A DNA stretch of 7,110 nucleotides, taken from NCBI GenBank assembly GCA_964502465.1, contig CAZCWX010000065.1:1-7110 (forward strand), read 5' to 3'. This DNA comes from CAZCWX01 sp964502465 (lineage in GTDB: Bacteria > Desulfobacterota > Binatia > Bin18). The position numbers and the translations under genes were made by a program. How positions within the stretch are numbered: position 1 is the stretch's first letter; every line of letters begins with the position of its first letter. The notes below the pieces were generated by a model. It was not told where the DNA came from. It saw nothing but the letters and a program-made list of their open reading frames with translations, and did not search any database. This document shows, piece by piece, positions 1 through 6,116 of the stretch.

Positions 1-1
1 C

Positions 2-352
2 TTCCGTTCACCGTGCCAGGATGGGACTGTCCCGCTCCTTGAGTGGTTTGACGAGCTTTCGACCAAGGCCCAAGATAAATGCCGTCTGCGGCTTGAGCGC
101 TTGCGGGAGCTTGGGCACGAGCTACGCCGGCCAGAGGCAGACTATTTGCGGGACGGGATCTATGAACTACGGGTCAGCCTGCAGGGCATCAACTACCGGA
201 TGCTCTATTTTTTTTACGGGCCTGTCGCTGCGGTGGTCTCGCATGGGATCACCAAAGAGCACAGAGTGCCACCGAAGGACATTGATCGAGCGGTCGAGCG
301 CAAAAGGACGTTCGAACGAGATCCACAGCGCCACACGTATGAGGAGGGATAA
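2..352 (+). CDS. HigB/RelE-superfamily toxin, Gp49-like (PF05973 type), 5' partial
   Basis: Predicted toxin of a type II toxin-antitoxin pair; family members are ribosome-dependent mRNA endonucleases. The frame is open from the left edge with no stop, so the true start lies outside the window; a TTG at 101 would remove the conserved N-terminal part. The visible 116 residues contain the family landmarks: a PLLEWFDELS segment (residues 11-20), a helix rich in Arg and Leu, then DGIYELRV (51-58), NYRMLYFFYG (64-73), a VVSHGITKEH strand/turn (78-87) and a closing helix with DIDRAVERK. This is the usual order in Gp49-like/HigB proteins, and only about 5-10 residues should be missing. The stop (TAA, 350-352) overlaps the start of the next gene by one base, which indicates translational coupling with the antitoxin. 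Toxin-first order is typical of higBA. Family assignment is firm. Activity and exact subfamily are inferred. Confidence 0.88.
   Translation, partial: FRSPCQDGTVPLLEWFDELSTKAQDKCRLRLERLRELGHELRRPEADYLRDGIYELRVSLQGINYRMLYFFYGPVAAVVSHGITKEHRVPPKDIDRAVERKRTFERDPQRHTYEEG
342..347 (+). promoter_or_regulatory. Ribosome binding site of the antitoxin, inside the toxin gene
   Basis: AGGAGG is a perfect Shine-Dalgarno core located in the last codons of the toxin. It is 4 bases from the ATG at 352 and 7 bases from the ATG at 355, favouring initiation at the second ATG. Its strength fits the need to make antitoxin in excess of toxin. Confidence 0.6.
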
Positions 353-690
353 TGATGGCAAAGACCCCAAAGAGACAACCGACGACAGACGCGATAGAAA
401 TCCTGCACCGTCGGTACTATGAGGGACGACCAGAGCGGCTGGTGGAACTCGAAGAAGCGCGCGCAAATGAGGAGATTGCTCGCAAGATTTATGAACTGCG
501 CACGACAGCTGGCTTGACCCAGCGACAACTGGCGAAACTCGTGGGCACATCGGCATCGGCGATCTGTCGGCTGGAAGATGCCGACTACGAGGGGCATTCG
601 TTGGCTATGCTCCGACGTATTGCCGCCGCCCTCGATAAGCGAGTCGAAATTCGGTTTCTCCCGGCGAAACCCAAGCGGCAGGCGGCCTGA
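352..690 (+). CDS. HigA-type XRE-family antitoxin
   Basis: Small DNA-binding protein of 112 residues, expected to neutralise the toxin encoded just upstream and to repress the shared promoter. A Cro/CI-type helix-turn-helix occupies about residues 46-99: RKIYELRTTAGLTQRQLAKL, then VGTSASAICRLED as turn and recognition helix, then a closing helix ending in RRIAAALDKRVEIRF. The C-terminal IRFLPAKPK is common in HigA proteins encoded beside Gp49-like toxins. The gene begins with two consecutive ATG codons. The first (352) overlaps the toxin stop codon. The second (355) lies 7 bases after the AGGAGG at 342-347 and is the better-spaced start, so the protein may be one residue shorter. The N-terminal 45 residues, charged and probably flexible, fit a toxin-wrapping region. 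The promoter must lie to the left of the window. I saw no broken frame. Confidence 0.9.
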   Translation: MMAKTPKRQPTTDAIEILHRRYYEGRPERLVELEEARANEEIARKIYELRTTAGLTQRQLAKLVGTSASAICRLEDADYEGHSLAMLRRIAAALDKRVEIRFLPAKPKRQAA

Positions 691-869
691 TCCTGCCCTG
701 CGACGGTTTCTCAGGACGACCTCCTGCGCCTTGTCTCGATCGGTGCAAGCGGAACGCTCTTCGGCACGCAAAATTCTGCGCGGGACACCCACCGTGCGTG
801 CTCCTCTTACGTGCGCTTCGTTCCGTTTCTCCTCGGTATAGCATTGGTCCCGCCTCTCACCAGTCTTCC
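691..869. other. Convergent intergenic gap, no feature recognised
   Basis: This gap lies between the ends of the plus-strand antitoxin gene and the minus-strand DUF433 gene. I looked for a DUF5615/PIN-like partner toxin on the minus strand and for a strong hairpin followed by T residues, and found neither. The open frames here are short and resemble no family I know. Confidence 0.5.
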
Positions 870-1200
870 CTATGCCTGTTTGCGCCGGACGAGGAGGCGT
901 TGCCTGATCCCGTGCGGCGTGTGACAGGTTTCGATCTCCTGATGGAGTTGCTCCCGCTGGGTGCGGCGCGCGGCCAGGTAGGCGTCAATGTCCGGTTGGT
1001 GCTCGAGGTAGTAACTGATTACCGCGTACACATCGGCCAGTGACAGGGTATCGTACTGCTGGACGATCTCTTCCGGAGTGGCGCCGTCACAAAAAGGCCG
1101 CCAGCACGGAATCCAGCGACACACGGGTATTCCCGACACGCAAAACACCGGCGGCATCCAGGTGCAGGGGCACGGGTTTCGTCACGATCGAAACGTTCAT
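870..1200 (-). pseudogene. DUF433-type antitoxin gene, broken by a one-base frameshift
   Basis: Read from ATG at 1200, the minus strand gives MNVSIVTKPVPLHLDAAG, then LRVGNTRVSLDSVLAAF, and meets a TGA just after a run of five T (plus-strand A5 at 1091-1095). Removing one T restores a continuous frame that goes on with CDGATPEEIVQQYDTLSLAD, then VYAVISYYLEHQPDIDAYL, and ends at TAG (870-872), for about 109 residues. Strand pair RVGNTRVSLDSVL followed by G-T/A-x-P-E-E-I and a helical LADVYAVISYYL is the DUF433 pattern, a winged-helix-like family often acting as antitoxin with a PIN-like DUF5615 or other partner. No partner is visible downstream on the minus strand (691-869), which instead runs into the end of higA from the opposite direction. 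The gene is thus an orphan, probably inactive. A sequencing error in the A5 run is the main alternative. Confidence 0.78.
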
Positions 1201-1295
1201 ATCCACACTTTAGCATTATCCTTTTCCGAACGGGAGGCGGTATTGCACGGGAATGTGCCACGCACCGCGGCTCACGCGGTTGCTATCGATGTCCT

Positions 1296-1490
1296 ACGCG
1301 AGTTCTCTTTATCAACTGCTCGAGTCCGCACTACAACCTCGGCGCACGGAAGTTGCAAGACTGGCTCCGCGCCCAAGGGCATGACGGGTACGGGTGTGAA
1401 GGCGACCCCGGCCTGTTCGTCTACGGGTACGATCTGGTGTGCCTGTCGGTGATCTTTTCCTGGCATGCGCCACTAAATCGGACCACATGA
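1296..1490 (+). pseudogene. Remnant resembling the N-terminus of a cobalamin-binding / radical-SAM-like protein
   Basis: A plus-strand frame gives VLFINCSSPHYNLGARKLQD, then WLRAQGHDG, then GDPGLFVYGYDLVCLSVIFS followed by WHAP, and stops at TGA (1488-1490) after NRTT. The order is a beta strand (VLFIN), a small loop, a helix ending in the typical LRAQGH, and a second strand (YDLVCLSVIFS). That is the start of a Rossmann-like fold such as the B12-binding domain found at the N-terminus of many radical-SAM proteins; the family name is my recollection and not proven here. Codon 1296-1298 is ACG, exactly where an ATG would be expected before RVLFIN, and no good ribosome site precedes it, so the start appears lost. 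After WHAP the sequence becomes unrelated, so several hundred residues are missing. The frame is one of several open here, but the protein-like pattern is confined to this one. Confidence 0.42.
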
Positions 1491-1529
1491 CTTTGGTACA
1501 CTTCACTGGATGACTACCTTGATACTGTC

Positions 1530-1550
1530 ATGCTGAGCGAAGCGAAGCAT
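1530..1550 (+). repeat. Dispersed palindromic repeat (GAGCGAAGCGAAG type)
   Basis: Arms ATGCT (1530-1534) and AGCAT (1546-1550) flank GAGCGAAGCGA. The unit, preceded by GTC and followed by CTC, matches a short palindromic repeat known to recur in intergenic DNA of many bacterial genomes. About 45 bases further on, a CAGAATG may be a decayed second arm of a paired unit. Only one clear copy is in this window, so the repeat status rests on general knowledge. Confidence 0.55.
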
Positions 1551-1645
1551 CTCCCTGAGAGACCCTTCGTTATATCGGGCGGCCTTGCAGAATGTGCGGG
1601 AGGACGCTCCGGCGGTTCTGATGGGAAAGTAAAGAGACGGAAGCG

Positions 1646-1663
1646 AAGGGCGCACCAGCCCTT
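1646..1663 (-). terminator. Possible terminator of the DksA-BON gene
   Basis: AAGGGC and GCCCTT form a perfect 6-bp stem around a 6-base loop, about 31 bases beyond the minus-strand stop at 1694. On the minus strand the hairpin is followed by a pyrimidine-rich but not pure-T stretch (CGCTTCCGTCTCTTTAC), so termination would be weak. A second inverted pair (AACACG/CGTGTT) lies nearer the stop. Confidence 0.3.
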
Positions 1664-1693
1664 AAGATTAACACGGAAGAGAGCCGCGCGTGT

Positions 1694-2467
1694 TTACTCC
1701 TTTTCAGGCGCCGGCTCTCCCAGCAAAGGAGACTCCTTTAGCACTTCCTCACCACTTTCTATGATCTCGTCAGAACCATAAAGGTCACTCTCCGGCCCCT
1801 TCTCCTCTAACCCCGAAGGCTTATCGCTATATCGATCGTCGCGCTCCCACGCCAGCCGTTCTACCCGGATATGGTCGACTACCTCTTCAAGGCCCATGAC
1901 GTCCGTCACTAATTGCAGTAGGATACTGCGCTCGCGCTCACTCGGGAGCACCCCCTCAAGGAAGATCACCCCATCACGGCAGTTGATCTGAAGCTCATCC
2001 ATATCCACACGTCCATCTCCGCGCACCTGGTCGTAAATCCCCTCTTGAATTTCTTCATCACTTAACAGACTGAGATCCGGAGGAATGCGCCCAAAGTTCG
2101 GCTCTTCTTTGTCTGCAACTGGAGAGGTCTCCTCCACCTGCTCACAATCCGCACACAACCGCGCAGTCGGCATCACCTGCAGCCGCTCTACAGCAATCTC
2201 TCTTCCACACCGTGCACACGTATCGTAGGTTCCCTCATCAATGCGGCGCAGCGCCTCTTCTATCTCCACTAGAGCATCCGTGTCCCGAGCATCCATTAAT
2301 CCTAGTAAATGGGACATCCGTTCTTCCAGAGCTTCTTCTGACCATTCCCGCTCTCGCTCTTCCCCCAGTTCCGCCAACTTGGCTTCTGTGTGAGCGACTC
2401 TCCTAAGCAACTCTGCCCGTCGGCGGCGAAGTTCTCGCCTATACGAGTCAAAATTTTTCTGCTTCAT
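1694..2467 (-). CDS. DksA/TraR-type zinc-finger protein with C-terminal BON domain
   Basis: Protein of 257 residues with three parts. Residues 1-78 are highly charged and helical, as in the coiled coil of DksA/TraR proteins that enter the RNA polymerase secondary channel. Residues 80-110 hold the C4 zinc finger: Cys84, Cys87, Cys105 and Cys108 in the DksA-like context GTYDTCARCGREI and ARLCADC. Residues about 135-204 form a BON domain (LSDEEIQEGIYDQV, then INCRDGVIFLEGVLPSERER, then VVDHIRVERL), a fold linked to membrane or phospholipid binding in OsmY-like proteins. The tail (205-257) is strongly acidic. The DxxDxA tip motif of true DksA is not seen, so polymerase regulation is uncertain. 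ATG 2467 is preceded by AGAGGA at suitable spacing. DksA is usually about 150 residues, so the extra length is the BON domain and tail. It is divergent from yihY. I infer a stress-related regulatory role. Confidence 0.86.
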   Translation of the reverse strand: MKQKNFDSYRRELRRRRAELLRRVAHTEAKLAELGEEREREWSEEALEERMSHLLGLMDARDTDALVEIEEALRRIDEGTYDTCARCGREIAVERLQVMPTARLCADCEQVEETSPVADKEEPNFGRIPPDLSLLSDEEIQEGIYDQVRGDGRVDMDELQINCRDGVIFLEGVLPSERERSILLQLVTDVMGLEEVVDHIRVERLAWERDDRYSDKPSGLEEKGPESDLYGSDEIIESGEEVLKESPLLGEPAPEKE

Positions 2468-2921
2468 AAAGAATCCTCTTCTTCACGTATTTGATATTGT
2501 CCTCTGGAGGCGCAAGCTTCATACAGCTCTTATGACTAGCTCGCCGCTTTTATATTTCATGGATTACGCATTTCTCTTTCAGCGCCTTCTCTTGTTTCTG
2601 TTGCTCTTTTTGGCATAGGAATTGCGTGCTTTCTTATAGTGTTTGTTTTATTATTGAAAAGGAGAGTGGGGAGAATAAAAGAGGATTGGTCATTGCTTCA
2701 AAAGAGAGAAAAGTGTCTGCATGGAATTCCACAATTGGGACGGTCGGTATTTCTGCGGTATTCAGACGTGTTCTTGGCGCATGATTATCTTCTGATTGAT
2801 TAAAGGAATCTTTACTTGAAAAAGAGATTGTTTTCGCCTGTAGCTCCCTCCTCGCACCGACGTTAACCTGCTGGTTTTCAGACACACTTGAAGCCTGAGG
2901 CAGGAGGAGGCCCAATAAAGT
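2468..2921. other. Divergent intergenic region, AT-richer, carrying regulatory signals
   Basis: This 454-bp region between two divergent genes is visibly richer in A/T than its surroundings. It holds the ribosome site of the minus-strand gene near 2474-2483, a CCTC-TG-GAGG dyad at 2501-2510, the sigma-54 promoter at 2610-2626, and a long leader ahead of yihY. Several short frames cross it, such as 2666-2803 on the plus strand and 2634-2915 on the minus strand. None has a properly spaced ribosome site or a recognisable product, so I annotate no gene here. A small RNA starting at the sigma-54 promoter remains possible. Confidence 0.6.
2610..2626 (+). promoter_or_regulatory. Sigma-54 (RpoN) -24/-12 promoter facing yihY
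   Basis: TTGGCATAGGAATTGC matches the RpoN consensus TTGGCAC-N5-TTGC with the required spacing: GG at 2612-2613 and GC at 2624-2625. The only core deviation is T for C after TTGGCA. Transcription would start near 2637, leaving a leader of about 285 bases before the yihY start. Sigma-54 promoters need an ATP-dependent enhancer-binding activator; I could not identify its binding sites. An upstream dyad at 2501-2510 lies at a plausible distance but is short. Confidence 0.62.
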
Positions 2922-3842
2922 ATGTCCGCCGTTAAAGGACTCTTTATCGAAGTTGTGCGCTTGGGAGGGCTCAGCACAAAAGAGCTTACTCGACGCGTCA
3001 TGAGCGAAATTTGGGACGATAAGTGTTTCGCTCGCGCGGCGCAGTTGGCGTATTATTTTTTGTTCGCGCTATTTCCTTTCTTGCTCTTTCTGACAACCCT
3101 CTTGGGATACCTGCCGGTCGCTGATCCCATGGAGACAGTCATGGGGTTTTTGACCCGCTTTGTTTCGCACGACGTGCTCCGCCTCATACAGGATAATATT
3201 CAAGATCTCGTTACTCAACAGAGAGGAGGCTTACTCTCTGTTGGCATTCTGATGGCGCTGTGGCTAGCGACTAGCGCCGTGGTCGCCGTGGGTGATGTAT
3301 TAAATGAGGCGTATGGGGTGATCGAAGCGCGTCCCCTCTGGAAGATCTACGGAGAGGCCTTGCTACTCATGATTGGACTGACGTTCCTCTTTGTTTTCTC
3401 AACTGTTTTACTGATCTTTGGACCCCAACTCGGCGCCATCGTCGGCAATGCAATGAATTTAGGGAAGGCCTTCGAGATCGCCTGGAATATTCTGCGTTGG
3501 CCGGTAATCTTGTTTTTCGTGAATTTAGCTGTCGCGATGCTGTACTACTTTACGCCGGATGTGGAACAGAAATGGAAATGGGTGACACCAGGAGCCATTT
3601 TTGCCCTGGCCGGTTGGCTCATCGTGTCTCTTGGGTTTGCGTACTACGTCAACAGTTTTGATTCGTACAATAAAACCTATGGCAGTATTGGTACAGTTAT
3701 CGTCCTGCTGACGTGGTTGTATTTGACTGGGCTCTTCATCCTGATCGGCGGAGAAATTAATTCCGAGATTGAACATGCCACCCGCAACGGGAAAGCCTTT
3801 GGGGAAAAAAATTACCTCAATAATAACAAAGTATATCTCTAG
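2922..3842 (+). CDS. YihY/virulence-factor BrkB family inner-membrane protein
   Basis: Polytopic membrane protein of 306 residues, the usual family length (about 280-330). A short amphipathic N-terminus (EIWDDKCFARAAQLAYYFLF) leads into about six hydrophobic segments near residues 38-63, 104-125, 144-167, 190-210, 222-243 and 255-277. Family hallmarks are AAQLAYYFLFALFPFLLFL, ATSAVVAVGDVLNEAYGV, YFTPDVEQKWKWVTPGAIFA, SYNKTYGSIGTVIVLLTWLY, and LTGLFILIGGEINSEIEHA. The old name RNase BN for this family is an established misassignment. Its molecular function is unresolved: transporter or envelope roles have been suggested. ATG 2922 fits the family N-terminus, though the AGGAGG at 2905-2910 is 11 bases away, rather long. 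It probably depends on the sigma-54 promoter at 2610. No partner gene follows directly. Family assignment is firm, role unknown. Confidence 0.93.
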   Translation: MSAVKGLFIEVVRLGGLSTKELTRRVMSEIWDDKCFARAAQLAYYFLFALFPFLLFLTTLLGYLPVADPMETVMGFLTRFVSHDVLRLIQDNIQDLVTQQRGGLLSVGILMALWLATSAVVAVGDVLNEAYGVIEARPLWKIYGEALLLMIGLTFLFVFSTVLLIFGPQLGAIVGNAMNLGKAFEIAWNILRWPVILFFVNLAVAMLYYFTPDVEQKWKWVTPGAIFALAGWLIVSLGFAYYVNSFDSYNKTYGSIGTVIVLLTWLYLTGLFILIGGEINSEIEHATRNGKAFGEKNYLNNNKVYL

Positions 3843-3912
3843 CGGTATTGGCATAGGATTTGCCCTTCAGGAACATCAATAGTGTCCTTCCGGCAAACCT
3901 GATACTGTTGGC

Positions 3913-3934
3913 GAATTCTAACCACAGAGAATTC
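3913..3934. repeat. Inverted repeat downstream of yihY
   Basis: GAATTCT and AGAATTC (7-bp perfect arms, 8-base loop) lie about 70 bases after the yihY stop. A second small dyad, CAAGAA-C-TTCTTG, follows immediately. There is no T run, so an intrinsic terminator is doubtful; it may simply slow or process the transcript end. Confidence 0.3.
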
Positions 3935-4034
3935 AAGAACTTCTTGCCAGTACGGCCACGGTCAACTACCCGACAGCAGCGGATCACGGGAGACTCTGTA
4001 GCGGACGGTATTCTATCTGAGCAGAGGGCACTCT

Positions 4035-4538
4035 ATGTCGCTACATCCGATCTCCGCTTATGTTGTCCTTGAGCACACCGCCCGAGTTGCGCGGGCGGCG
4101 TTTCCGAAAGGGAGTTTGTGTCTGCGCCTATACGATGAGCTGGGGACCATCTTTACAGATCACGATTTTGCCGATCTCTTTGCGCACCGGGGTCAACCCG
4201 CCGAGGCGCCCTTGCGGCTGGCGTTGATTACGGTCTTGCAGTTCCTCGAAGACCTCGCGGATCGCCAGGCGGCGGAGGCGGTGCGTGCCCGGATCGACTG
4301 GAAATACCTGTTGTGTCTGGAACTGGAGGATCCTGGCTTTGACTACTCCGTCCTGTGCGTCGGGGGAGATTGTTAGAGGGGGGAGCGGAGCACAGACTCT
4401 TCGACCAGGTCTTAGCCAGCTTGCGGGAGCGAAAATTGGTGAAAGCGCGGATGCGGCAACGGACCGATTCCACGCATGTGGTGGCCGCCGTGCGGGATCT
4501 CAATCGCCTGGAGCGCGTGGTGGAAACCCTGCGGGCGG
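4035..4538 (+). pseudogene. IS1182-like transposase, N-terminal fragment, frameshifted and cut by IS66
   Basis: ATG 4035 is preceded by AGAGGG at good spacing. The first 105 residues read as the N-terminal DUF772-type region of IS1182-like transposases: FTDHDFADLFAHRGQPAEAP, LRLALITVLQFLEDLADRQA, and DWKYLLCLELEDPGFDYSVL followed by C. The frame then breaks near 4358-4364 and stops at 4376. The expected CEFR-x-RLLEGG is resumed in another frame (RLLEGGAEHRLFDQVLASLR, then KARMRQRTDSTHVVAAVRDL, then NRLERVVETLRAG). Comparison with the expected GAG-TTT-CGG suggests loss of four bases. RTDSTH carries the first catalytic Asp of the DDE triad. The gene ends abruptly at 4538, where the IS66 inverted repeat begins, and its remaining two thirds (second Asp and Glu) are not found on the other side. 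It cannot make an active enzyme. Confidence 0.85.
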
Positions 4539-4555
4539 GTAACCGCACAGTTGGG
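4539..4555 (+). repeat. Left inverted repeat of the IS66 element
   Basis: GTAACCGCACAGTTGGG matches the complement of 6040-6056 at all 17 positions. Identity ends at 4556 (T against G). Confidence 0.9.
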
Positions 4556-4604
4556 TGCGTCAGATTGTCGAGCGTGCGGTGTAGTGATAGGCAGCACGCC
4601 AGCC

Positions 4605-6116
4605 ATGCCAGAGCAAGAGCCGCCAACCGGGAGTAGTGGAGAAGACTGGGCCGCCACACCGCCAGCGGTTCGAGGCCTCATGCTGGAATTGCTCAAGCGA
4701 CTGGTGGAAGTCGAAGCGCGACTTAATCAAACGTCGCGGAATTCGTCCAAACCGCCGTCTTCAGATCCCCCGAGTGCCAAACCGCGACCGGCGAAGGAAC
4801 CTTCGGGCCGCAAGTCGGGTGGGCAGCCGGGCCATGAGGGGCACGGCCGCAAGTTGAAGCCCGAGAGCGAGGTGGACCAGATCATTAACGTGCGGCCCGA
4901 GCAGTGTGAGCCATGTGGGACGTTATTGGTGGGGGACGACTGTGAACCGGAGCGGCATCAAGTGACGGAATTGCCCCGGATCACACCGGTGGTAACGGCA
5001 TACCGGCGCCATCGCCTCTGTTGTGGGGCGTGCGGGGCGCATACGCAAGCGCCGTGGCCCGCGACGATGCCAGCGGGGAGTTTTGGGCCGCACGTGCAAG
5101 CGACGGTAGGGTATTTGACGGGACGGATTGGCGCCAGTCAGCGAGAGGGGCAAGACATTCTGGCGACGGTGTGTCAAACGGAGGTGAGTGTCGGCAGTGT
5201 GGGAGCGTTGGAACAGGCGGTGAGTACAGCGTTAGCCGCGCCGGTGGCGGAGGCAGCCACGTACGTGCAGCGCCAGCCGGTGCGTAATGCCGATGAGACG
5301 AGCTGGCGGGAGAAGACGAAGCGGGTGTGGTGGTGGAGTAGTGTGACGCCGGTGGTCACGATCTTTCGGCTATTGAAGACACGGGGGGCCGCCGGCGCAA
5401 AGGAACTGGTGGGCGAGGTCGTATGGGGCATTATCGGGACGGATCGCTACGCGGGGTATCACTGGATTGCTCCGCGCCAGCGCCAACTCTGCTGGGCACA
5501 TCTGAAGCGAGAGGTTATTGCCTGGAGCGAACGGGCAGGGGAGACGGCACGGATTGGGCACGCCTTATTGACGGTGGAGAAACAGCTCTTCACGTTGTGG
5601 TACCGCGTGCGAGATGGCACGATGGCCTGGGCCGACTTTCAGGTGGCGATGCTGCCGCTCATGGCACGGGTCCGCACGCTCTTACAGGAAGGGGTGGTGG
5701 GTGCAGACGCGAAAACGCAAGGGACGTGTTGCAATCTGCTCAAACTGGAAGTCGCCTTGTGGACGTTGGTGTGGGAGACGGGAGTGGCCCCCACCAATAA
5801 TTGCGCCGAGCGGCCATTGCGCCGGGCGGTATTGTGGCGACGGCGCAGTTTTGGCACGCAGAGTGCGGCGGGGAGTCAATTCGTTGAACGTATCTTGACG
5901 GCGGTCACCACCTTGCGCCAACAACGCCGCGACGTGTTGGACTACTTGACGGCGGCCTGTGCGGGGCGATCCGCAAAGACCCTGCGCCTTCGCTCTTGCC
6001 GCTCACTTCTCCACCGCTCTCTGCTCGGTAGAGGTCTCCCCCAACTGTGCGGTTACAAGGACTCAGCACAAACGGCAAATCTTCAGCGATTGCCACACCG
6101 CACCCGTTCGCCCTGA
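4605..6116 (+). CDS. IS66-family transposase (TnpC), C-terminus altered by a frameshift
   Basis: From ATG 4605 the frame encodes 503 residues; upstream codons back to 4476 belong to the older IS1182 fragment and the inverted repeat. An N-terminal helix (24-42) precedes NQTSRNSSKPPSSDPPSAKP, the basic GRKSGGQPGHEGHGRK (68-83) and a zinc-binding cluster (Cys101, Cys104, Cys140, Cys143). The DDE catalytic core is complete: Asp230 (RNADETSW), Asp280 (GTDRYAGY) and Glu402 (TNNCAERPLR). Near residue 454 (G run 5963-5966) one G seems lost. In the alternative frame the sequence continues as AIRKDPAPSLLPLTS to TAG at 6029-6031, carrying the family's PAPSLLP ending just inside the right inverted repeat. 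As written, the frame reads through that repeat into flanking DNA to 6116. No strong ribosome site is seen. Catalysis may be retained, but the tail is aberrant. Confidence 0.88.
   Translation: MPEQEPPTGSSGEDWAATPPAVRGLMLELLKRLVEVEARLNQTSRNSSKPPSSDPPSAKPRPAKEPSGRKSGGQPGHEGHGRKLKPESEVDQIINVRPEQCEPCGTLLVGDDCEPERHQVTELPRITPVVTAYRRHRLCCGACGAHTQAPWPATMPAGSFGPHVQATVGYLTGRIGASQREGQDILATVCQTEVSVGSVGALEQAVSTALAAPVAEAATYVQRQPVRNADETSWREKTKRVWWWSSVTPVVTIFRLLKTRGAAGAKELVGEVVWGIIGTDRYAGYHWIAPRQRQLCWAHLKREVIAWSERAGETARIGHALLTVEKQLFTLWYRVRDGTMAWADFQVAMLPLMARVRTLLQEGVVGADAKTQGTCCNLLKLEVALWTLVWETGVAPTNNCAERPLRRAVLWRRRSFGTQSAAGSQFVERILTAVTTLRQQRRDVLDYLTAACAGRSAKTLRLRSCRSLLHRSLLGRGLPQLCGYKDSAQTANLQRLPHRTRSP
6040..6056 (-). 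repeat. Right inverted repeat of the IS66 element
   Basis: CCCAACTGTGCGGTTAC is the exact complement of the left end. The transposase frame shifted at 5963-5966 runs through it, whereas the expected frame stops 8 bases before it. Confidence 0.9.

Larger units (their letters stand above)
4539..6056 (+). mobile_element. IS66-family insertion sequence, single-ORF (ISBst12-like) type
   Basis: The element is 1518 bp and bounded by perfect 17-bp inverted repeats: GTAACCGCACAGTTGGG (4539-4555) and its complement (6040-6056). Ends beginning GTAA are typical of IS66. It encodes only the transposase (TnpC type) without tnpA or tnpB, as in the ISBst12 group. The flanking octamers GCGGGCGG and AAGGACTC differ, so the usual 8-bp target duplication is absent. 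It lies inside the IS1182-like gene on the left, but that gene does not continue on the right. Confidence 0.88.

Noticed and set aside
214..792. A long minus-strand frame opposite the toxin-antitoxin genes
   Set aside because: It lies opposite two clearly recognised genes and reads as a low-complexity shadow with no domain.
605..844. Possible PIN-like partner toxin downstream of the DUF433 gene on the minus strand
   Set aside because: The frame has none of the acidic motifs of DUF5615/PIN proteins and runs into the antisense of higA.
1241..1261. TGGCAC...GTGC on the minus strand upstream of the DUF433 gene, resembling a sigma-54 promoter
   Set aside because: The GG-to-GC distance is one base too long and the -12 TT is missing, so it does not meet the strict spacing requirement.
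2666..2803. A 45-codon plus-strand frame starting at GTG in the yihY leader
   Set aside because: The AGGAG before it is only one base from the GTG, the product resembles nothing I know, and other frames across the same bases are equally open.
2634..2915. A 93-codon minus-strand frame in the divergent intergenic region
   Set aside because: It overlaps the sigma-54 promoter end and the yihY leader, its composition is not protein-like, and no ribosome site is evident.
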